Assembly: GCA_001600455.1 (NCBI GenBank)
Contig: BCKC01000007.1
Location: 1,242,019-1,306,018, forward strand
DNA: 64,000 nucleotides
Direction of reading: 5' to 3'
Source: Endocalyx cinctus
Lineage: Eukaryota > Ascomycota > Sordariomycetes > Amphisphaeriales > Apiosporaceae
Below, piece by piece: positions 57,671 to 64,000 of this stretch; positions within the stretch are counted from its first letter, which is position 1; every line of letters starts with the position of its first letter. The notes below the pieces were generated by a model. That model was not told the origin of the DNA. It was given only the letters and a program-made list of their open reading frames with translations, and ran no database searches. The position numbers were made by a program, and so were the translations under genes.

Positions 57671-58401
57671 ATCGACATAAAGCATATATTGATCCCTAGG
57701 TACTATTACTATGGTAAATAGGTGTCTTTACATAAGCACCGTTGGTGCTCATTGAACTTGATACGCACATAGGTTTACGTTAGTATGTTAAAAGTGGAGA
57801 AAGGGGGGATTAATTCTAGATAGGGTTGACTACTAATTTGCAGGTAATATGATAGAATCCTAGAAAAAGTTTACGTTTGTGGTAGCAAAACTCAACAGTT
57901 TACTTGGACTAATCTAACAATGAAAGATAATTAGGTTGTTCGTAAATACAAAGCTATAGCGGTAATCTGAAAAGAAACTACAAATTAGCACTTCTAATGA
58001 AGACGAATCAAGGAGTCCGAAATTTATCTTAGGTTTATATTGAGATATTGTCAAACAAAACTATGATTTGGGTCAAAACAAGACGAAAACAATCTTAGGG
58101 AGCCTGCAGACATTCACCGCGAAAGGAAAGCTTTTGTTAAAAACGAATATAACAAAAAACCGAGAATACAAAGATCTATGCAATGCTCTGCTATAAATAC
58201 ATAACCCAAACGAATGAAGGAAATGCTTCATAGAGAAGCTACAAGAACACGACAAATGAAATCCTTCCGCTAATAATCAAAACCGCCAATGATTCGTCTT
58301 TCCGACCCAAAAGCCTAGACAGCGATCCTCCCTACCATTTATCGAATGCCGCGCGGTGGCCAACGAATGGTAAGCTCACGGGACCGGAGGACCCGGCCTA
58401 A
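57671..58401. other. intergenic, AT-rich
   Basis: No gene seen. A 13-base word (AACGTAAACCTAT) from the LTR-like segment at 57618 recurs in inverted orientation near 57769-57782. Confidence 0.5.
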
Positions 58402-58794
58402 TTACGCGCCAGTGACGACGGTACAAGTGCCGTGCTTGATGATATCGTGCAAGCCGTCGTGGCAGTTGATCTTGTCGTTGTCGTCGGCGGAGCATCCGCC
58501 GACCTGGAGACCGCCGGAGTCGAGGAGGACGGTGGGGGGGCCGTTATCGCCGGAGCATCCGGTGAAGGCGTACTCCACTTCGCCGAGGTTGAAGGGCTGA
58601 CCGCAAGGGGTTTCCGTGAGGACGCCGAGGACCTGCTGGCCCGGGCAAGCGTCGTTGCCGTCGATCCAGACGACCCAGTGGTTCGTCTGGTCGTCGTTCT
58701 GGAGCTCCTGACCGAAAGCGATAGTTTGGGCGCTCGCGAAAGTGCTGAAGGCGGTGATGCCTAGGAAGACGAGAGATCCAGCGTTGAAATGCAT
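58402..58794 (-). CDS. small secreted six-cysteine protein (130 aa)
   Basis: A single exon from ATG 58794. Residues 1-22 are a clean signal peptide (LVFLGITAFSTFASA before Gln). The mature ~108 residues are acidic and hold six cysteines (ACPG, TPCG, TGCS, GGCS, NCHD, GTCT), enough for three disulphides. Other features are a HWVVWIDG strand and QPFNLGEVEYAFTGC. A TATA element lies ~165 bases upstream. Small, acidic, cysteine-paired secreted proteins of this kind are common in fungal secretomes and include candidate effectors; I do not recognise the family and claim no host function. It sits in the accessory-looking end of the window. Confidence 0.75.
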   Translation of the reverse strand: MHFNAGSLVFLGITAFSTFASAQTIAFGQELQNDDQTNHWVVWIDGNDACPGQQVLGVLTETPCGQPFNLGEVEYAFTGCSGDNGPPTVLLDSGGLQVGGCSADDNDKINCHDGLHDIIKHGTCTVVTGA

Positions 58795-60118
58795 GTTGAA
58801 GTAATGGAAGTAAAGATTTGGTTTGTTGATGATAGATGTGAGGAGCTGTGTGAAGTAGAATAAGATGTTTTGATGGTTGTGTTAATGTAGGAGAGTTGAT
58901 TGAAGAGTCTTGGTGATGATGAGGGAACTGGATCAAAAAAGTTGGATAGACGTGGTCTTTATATATTAATGGATTTATTGAGGATAGACACTCTCGAACT
59001 ATGTCGTCTTGACTACTTGCAGTGGTCTGTCGCAACGGCGAGGTTTAACGCGCTGGGCACAGATCGACTTCTCCCGAGTATGATTCCTATCCCAGCATCA
59101 CTGACGTGATGCCAACTATCTTCGAATATTCTTATGTCTCCGTTTAATCATGATGGCTCGTAAGATGACGTCCTAATGTCATGGCGATGCTGGTGTTGGC
59201 GTGTGTCACGATGGGGGCATTACCTCCATGTTGATTATGATCAACGAAGCATAGGACTAAAAAAAGTATAGCATAGAAATCCATCAGAAATCCATCGATC
59301 CGTCAAGTGTGAATTTTTGCGGAATGGTGGCGAGCGGAGTGGTAAAAGCAGCAGTTGAGGCTCCCAGATTCTACAGCGCTTAAGTTTCCGAATTCTAAAA
59401 TTAGGTGTACCTATAGATTGATGGGCCAGTGACGATCCCAATGAGCCTCTGTCAAGCCGTAAATCTTCTTTCCGTCTTTAAAATATTATAAATCAAAATA
59501 TCTGACATAGAAAGGACTATACTAACCTGCCTTTTCGAAATGTAAAGTATACTATGTACTATACTAATAACAGGGGTACGACTCCTTACCAGTTTGTATT
59601 ACCAATTACACTGAGATCTCCGCTTCCCCAGCCCTCCTGTGAGGCTCCATTAAATAGATAAGCAAATTCCAAAAGCTTAAAATATCACTGAATATCTAAT
59701 TATCCGTACGGTATGCACGGAGCGAATAATACTTATTATATTAAACCGTGGACCCGGTACCTATATCCCTGGCTCTCACCATGCTGCCATGCCGGGATGA
59801 GTTCTTTCATGACGCGGGTGGAGTATTGTATTGCTTGAATTTACAGCTGTTTAGCCCAGGCAGCCCAGGTTAGCTAAATAGTACGCGAAGTATATCCTCC
59901 GTGAACTACACTATGTGTGAAACATTGCAAACATGTCATCAGATGAAATTCTTCCATAAATAAGACATATACAACACACAAATAGGATCACACCCATGTA
60001 ACGCGTACTTCTGATTCTATTGATAGTGAGGCAATCTTGGTTAAACACAGAAGGTGGACATAAAACCCAAAACCCTTAACTCCGTAACATAATCTTGATT
60101 AGAACCTCGGCTACGATC
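58795..60118. other. intergenic with promoter of the secreted protein
   Basis: The part next to 58795 is the leader and promoter of the minus-strand secreted protein, with a TATA element at 58958-58965. The remainder is AT-rich and holds no supported gene. Confidence 0.55.
58958..58965 (-). promoter_or_regulatory. TATA box of the small secreted protein gene
   Basis: On the minus strand the sequence reads TATATAAAG about 165 bases upstream of the ATG at 58794. Confidence 0.5.
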
Positions 60119-61146
60119 CTATTGACTTTGCTCGCGTGCTCGACATTCCACTACGAGCGGCAACAAGGCCGGCATACGTCGAGTAGCAAGCTCTAAAGCC
60201 GTCTCTCCCCGCGAAGCGATATTGTAAGTAGGCACGTCCGTTCGAGCGCCTCGACGCAGCAGTTCCTCTGCCAGCTCCGGGCGACCGTTGGCAAGAGCAT
60301 CATTCAGTCCACTGCCCCAGTCAAAGTCGCTGGCGTAACCTTTGGCATTATGTGCCCATTTTTTCGCGTTAGGATCCGCTCCAACGTCTAGTAGGTATCG
60401 AAGTTTTTCCAGCCGACTTTCTGGGGTTACATCAGAGCCTCTTGGCAGCGTCGGAGACGGTGAGCATACAAAAGGAACTGAGATTGCAGGTGAACCCCCG
60501 GCAGCGTAGAGTAGCTTGACGATCGACAGGGGTGAGTGGCCAACCGCTTTGAGGAAAGGAGTCAGCCCCCTCTGAGACTCGAAGTTCGGGTTTACACCTT
60601 GATCGAGGAACCATTTAACCAATACCTCGTTATCGAGAACGTAGCTACGTCAATATTATGATTAGCATAGGAACCAGAAAATGGGCGAGGCTATGTAAAA
60701 ATAACATACCCGATAGGGGGGAGGCCAATATCCTCCACGGGCGCGGTAATGTCGAAATGTCCGTGATCGACGAAGACCTGCCACATGGCCGACGAGCACT
60801 TATGCTCTATAGCTTCCCATGCGGCTAAGCGGCCTAATTCCAGTCCGATGTCGAGTAAATACGCAACAAAGTTAGTGCGATCCAGTCTGATCGCATGATA
60901 TAGACAGGGCTCCACAGTTCCCAGGGGGTATTCAGCTGGGCCCCGCGGGGGCGAGGGGTCGTCCATTTCGTGCCACTCCGTCAGGAGACGCTTGAACTCT
61001 TCAAACGCATTGTCAGTACACGCTTGGTTAAGCTGCTTCATTCGCGGGTGCTCTGGATAGTATTGAACACCAGGCACAGGCAGCTCGAACTGGTCCCCTT
61101 CTCGAAAGGGATGCTGAACTGCTTCTTTTCTCGTCAAGTTCGACAT
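60119..61146 (-). CDS. ankyrin-repeat protein (320 aa, two exons)
   Basis: Exons are 61146-60710 and 60644-60119. The 65-bp intron has donor GTATGT and acceptor GTAG and joins in phase 2, reading LPPIGYVLDNEVLVKWFLDQ. Ankyrin-type helical hairpins are visible: LNQACTDNAFEEFKRLLTEW, YHAIRLDRTNFVAYLLDIGL, KWFLDQGVNPNFESQRGLTP then LKAVGHSPLSIVKLLYAAGG, LRYLLDVGADPNAKKW, LNDALANGRPELAEELLRRG and GETALELATRRM. The N-terminal repeats are degenerate. No signal peptide, membrane helix or partner domain (HET, NACHT) is attached. It is probably a cytosolic protein-binding scaffold. Short orphan ankyrin genes of this kind are lineage-variable in fungi. Confidence 0.82.
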
Positions 61147-62131
61147 GATGAGATGAGCCTGCGGATAACTCGGGAAAGTAGAATTTAAAACTTTTTTTCC
61201 TTGATAGGATTATAGATGTATCTAGGAGTAATGATTAAATTCGTATCAAAAAAGTGTTGATAATTTTCAATCCCTTGAGGGTGCTATAGGGGAAACTTAA
61301 GAGAAGTAATCGAGCGTGATGTAGTTGAATTAAGAGTGGGCCCGACTCCTATATTCTTTTATACAAGCATCCAACCTTGCCTCCTTGAACGGCTACCTAC
61401 TACTATAGGTCTGGCACGGGGACCTATTGGGATCGATGAATGCATAATCAAGGAAGACTGGAATGACGTCGTGAAACTTATAGATTTTCAATATAAGATG
61501 AGATGATCTATGTTAACCCCGGGAAGTTAGTTGGACCCCCTGGTCAGCTATAAACTCGGAATATAATCCCAGCGTCTTACGCCTGGAATCAGATTATATT
61601 TTTAATATACTATAATGTATCCGAGTATCTTAGATTAGTTTATCCAGTGGGACATAGCTTGTGAAACTCTATAGAAAATCCTATTGCTGCTTTTAATGTC
61701 AACTTCACAAAAGACTCAAGGCGTACCAGAATTAAGCTGAAAGCTTCGCCTCCGGTTTATTTTTAATCATTCGATCTTTCGAATCCGGCAGGATGCTTTG
61801 ATAAACCATTCCGTATTATCCATCATTATGATCACTACTGAATGTTTATCATAGTGATGCAAGATCTTCATTTGTCTCTTTTTTTGGAAACAAATACGTA
61901 TTGATGGTGAATAATGTATTGTTACCATGTTGGGATATTCACTAGCAGATGCATTTTGCTTTAGGACTGGTTGAGTATTAAAGAAACCTCGATGCCGCAA
62001 CTCCAAGTCAGTAAGATATGAGACATCAAGTCTTTCAGCAAATACACTTTCTCTGAAAACACTTTCCAGCAATCTTTATTCTTAGTTTACTCTTCCAATC
62101 GTAAAAGATATCGTTGCCTACCTTCGCCAAT
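61147..62131. other. intergenic, divergent promoters
   Basis: A 985-bp gap between the ankyrin gene (minus) and the secreted-protein gene (plus). AT-rich, with no protein-like ORF. Confidence 0.6.
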
Positions 62132-62795
62132 ATGCAGTTGCTCAAATCTATTGGACTTTTCGCCTTGTTGAGCGTCCCATCGTTGGGAGAACTGATTCGA
62201 GTTCCGCGAAGCAACTAGTAAGACCAGAAAACCTAGACAAACGTTCTCTACTTCATGATCCAAGTCTAACTTCTTATCAAGTACTGCCAACGTCGGAAAA
62301 GTAGAAGCCCGCGCAAATCCGCCTTCGGGATACGACACGGTGGACATAGGGGAAACGCGTCGAACCTTATCCGGCAACACGCTGTTTACTAACGGGTTGG
62401 ACACATGCGTAGCGGTAGTGATCCGTGACGCGAATCCAGGGCCGAGCGGGTACTTCGACAAGATCCTAGCCCATATATCTCCAACCCTCTGCCAGACCGA
62501 CGAGAATCCTTCCATCGACCAGCAGATCGACAACATTTGGCAGCTATACGACTTGCAGCCTTTCTCGTATCCGGAAGCCATAGTTGTCTATCCACCCGCG
62601 GGCGCCAACACTGCTCAGGGCGCGTTCAACGACTACGTAATTGGCCAGATGGAAGCGTATGCCTCGTACCGCTCCTGTACAGTTCAGAGCATCGAGCGAG
62701 ATCAGAGCAACGTCGATAGATCCGGGGGCTCTAGGTTGTGGATTGACGGAAACCAGGACATTTACTGGAGTACTTTCGATGATCCCATTGCTTAG
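62132..62795 (+). CDS. secreted protein of unknown function with Cys/His motif (199 aa, two exons)
   Basis: Exons are 62132-62217 and 62282-62795. The 64-bp intron has donor GTAAGA, a CTAAC branch point at 62266-62270 and acceptor CAAG, and joins in phase 2. Exon 1 encodes a signal peptide (LLKSIGLFALLSVPSLG) that was hidden because its frame hits a stop inside the intron. The mature protein has a segment FTNGLDTCVAVVIRD followed ~12 residues later by KILAHISPT, then an acidic helix, a VVYPPAG strand and a C-terminal LWIDGNQDIYW. The Gly-Leu-x-x-Cys-Val-Ala-Val strand with a downstream His resembles the Cys/His core of CheD-like deamidases, an analogy only. I cannot place it in a named family. 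A predicted extracellular protein. Confidence 0.7.
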
Positions 62796-63749
62796 AGGTT
62801 ATCTGAAGCTCTCTCATGGTCTCGTCTAACGGCTATTTTAGCCGGTTGACCAGCAATTTCGTCTCGGTGAGACCTACCATATGGGCCTTTCATAAACATT
62901 GGCAGGTTCACGTCGTTGGCATTACAGCTACATCTTTCAATCTTCTGTTTGTAAAAATCATGTACTTAGATAGCGCGGTTTCTCTCGATTCTATCCTCTC
63001 GTTTAGACTACTTCAATATACACTGTCGAGCTCCTATTACACTGGCCTTTGGCACATTCTACTACGGGTTTACACCCCCGTCACACGCCAAGCCCCCATG
63101 GGACTCCCACGGGGAAAACAGATGAAATATAAAAGTATATTTCATTATATAACTTTTTAATGAACTAATCTTAAAATAATCAAACTTCACGTAAATAAAT
63201 ATATATATATATATTACTTAGTAAAAAGCAATATCAAAATGTATTGGCAAATTTAAGCTTTATCATACGGCCAACAAGCTATAGCTGAAGTTCGGCTACC
63301 TAATAACATATTATCACCTACGTCCCCCCCCCCCCCAAATCATATCCTCCCCAACGACCTTTGGGAATAGTGACGAGATCAGCCCTAATCAGATGAATGA
63401 GATAACGGAAAGTGATAGTGATTAATTGTACAGAAGTGATTCTTCTGGCTGATCCCCGTGAATATGATACCCTTTGATATGTATTAGGAAGTGGGATAAT
63501 TAATAGGTCCCTAATTACTTCCCTTAATATCCCTTGGGCTTTTGTTTACGATATACTATACCCTCGCGTCGAATATATTCAAGAAAATATAATAAGAAAA
63601 GGAAATGAACAGAAGAGAAGACGAGTGTCGTTAATATATTAATAGAAGAAAAAGAAAGAAGATAAAAAACCCCATCACGAGAATTAGTCCCGATCTCCAT
63701 ATTCCGAAGGTATTTCCACCTGCGTGTCAGGGATATTAGGTGGAGCAGT
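62796..63749. other. intergenic, AT-rich
   Basis: No supported gene. A homopolymer C run lies at about 63326-63336, and TA repeats occur near 63201-63213. It ends at the LTR-like sequence. Confidence 0.55.
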
Positions 63750-64000
63750 TGTTAGAAGCGTGGCTATGGCTACCCTGCGGGTAGTCCACGTAGAATAGGT
63801 CTATATAAGGAGGGGCTTCCGCCCCTCGAGAGAGAGATAGAGAAGGTCAAGAATCAATAAGATATATTATTAGGCTCCTAGAATTACACTGCTAAGCTCT
63901 GGCTACGTAACTACACGACCCTATACTCCAACGTACCCCCTTTTTCTCACATAGGCACAGTTGTTCTGACTCTAGCATAGTTGATATCTCCGATTGTAAG
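63750..64000 (+). mobile_element. LTR (retrotransposon end), running off the window
   Basis: The segment starts with TGTTAGAAGCG, has a TATA box (CTATATAAGG, 63801-63810), a GGGGCTTCCGCCCC hairpin just after it, then TCAAGAATCAATAAG and CTGGCTACGTAACTAC. These are features typical of fungal Ty1/copia-type LTRs. The same word order occurs at 57401-57670. It cannot be seen whether this is a solo LTR or the 5' LTR of an element lying beyond the window end. Confidence 0.65.

Overview
The window is nuclear DNA of a filamentous ascomycete (Pezizomycotina, most likely Sordariomycetes). The evidence is short introns (mostly 50-110 bp) with GTAAGT/GTATGT donors and CTAAC-like branch points, single-gene transcription units on both strands, AT-rich intergenic DNA full of poly-A/T tracts, and typical fungal proteins (Ccz1, Axl2/Bud10, Efm6, Dug1, Mug65-type DysF, DUF7587). 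No rRNA, tRNA or CRISPR was seen. Two N bases sit in poly-T runs (8491, 29877), and two conserved genes carry apparent one-base irregularities, so residual homopolymer errors in the assembly are likely.

Layout. 1-11.7 kb is a gene desert holding one small conserved Cys/His-rich ORF (2611-2859). 11.7-24 kb has CCZ1 (vacuolar fusion), a secreted double-psi beta-barrel protein, a possible small membrane protein missed by ORF length cut-offs, and the elongation-factor methyltransferase EFM6, whose second intron ends in telomere-like repeats. 24-38 kb has AXL2/BUD10, a PP2C phosphatase (PTC2/3 type) in seven exons with an apparent +1 frameshift, a mitochondrial PPR-like protein and the Cys-Gly dipeptidase DUG1 with a long basic N-terminal extension. 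38-46 kb holds a DUF7587 protein, a hemerythrin-like protein, a short-chain dehydrogenase and a DysF protein, all on the minus strand.

48-57 kb is a housekeeping block: a small helical membrane-anchored protein, DIM1 (18S rRNA dimethylase, ten exons) head-to-head with PRP6 (U4/U6.U5 splicing factor) across a 427-bp shared promoter region, and a two-exon conserved protein of unknown function. 57-64 kb looks accessory: two LTR-like sequences in the same orientation bracket a small secreted six-cysteine protein, a short ankyrin protein and a secreted protein with a Cys/His arrangement that may be deamidase-like.

There is no operon or obvious biosynthetic cluster. The strongest unusual observations are the telomeric repeats that form the 3' end of an intron, the PP2C and DIM1 frame disruptions, the stop-free 3n intron in PRP6, the 27-nt DIM1 exon carrying the catalytic motif, the charge-biased DUG1 extension, and the LTR-bracketed secreted-protein block.
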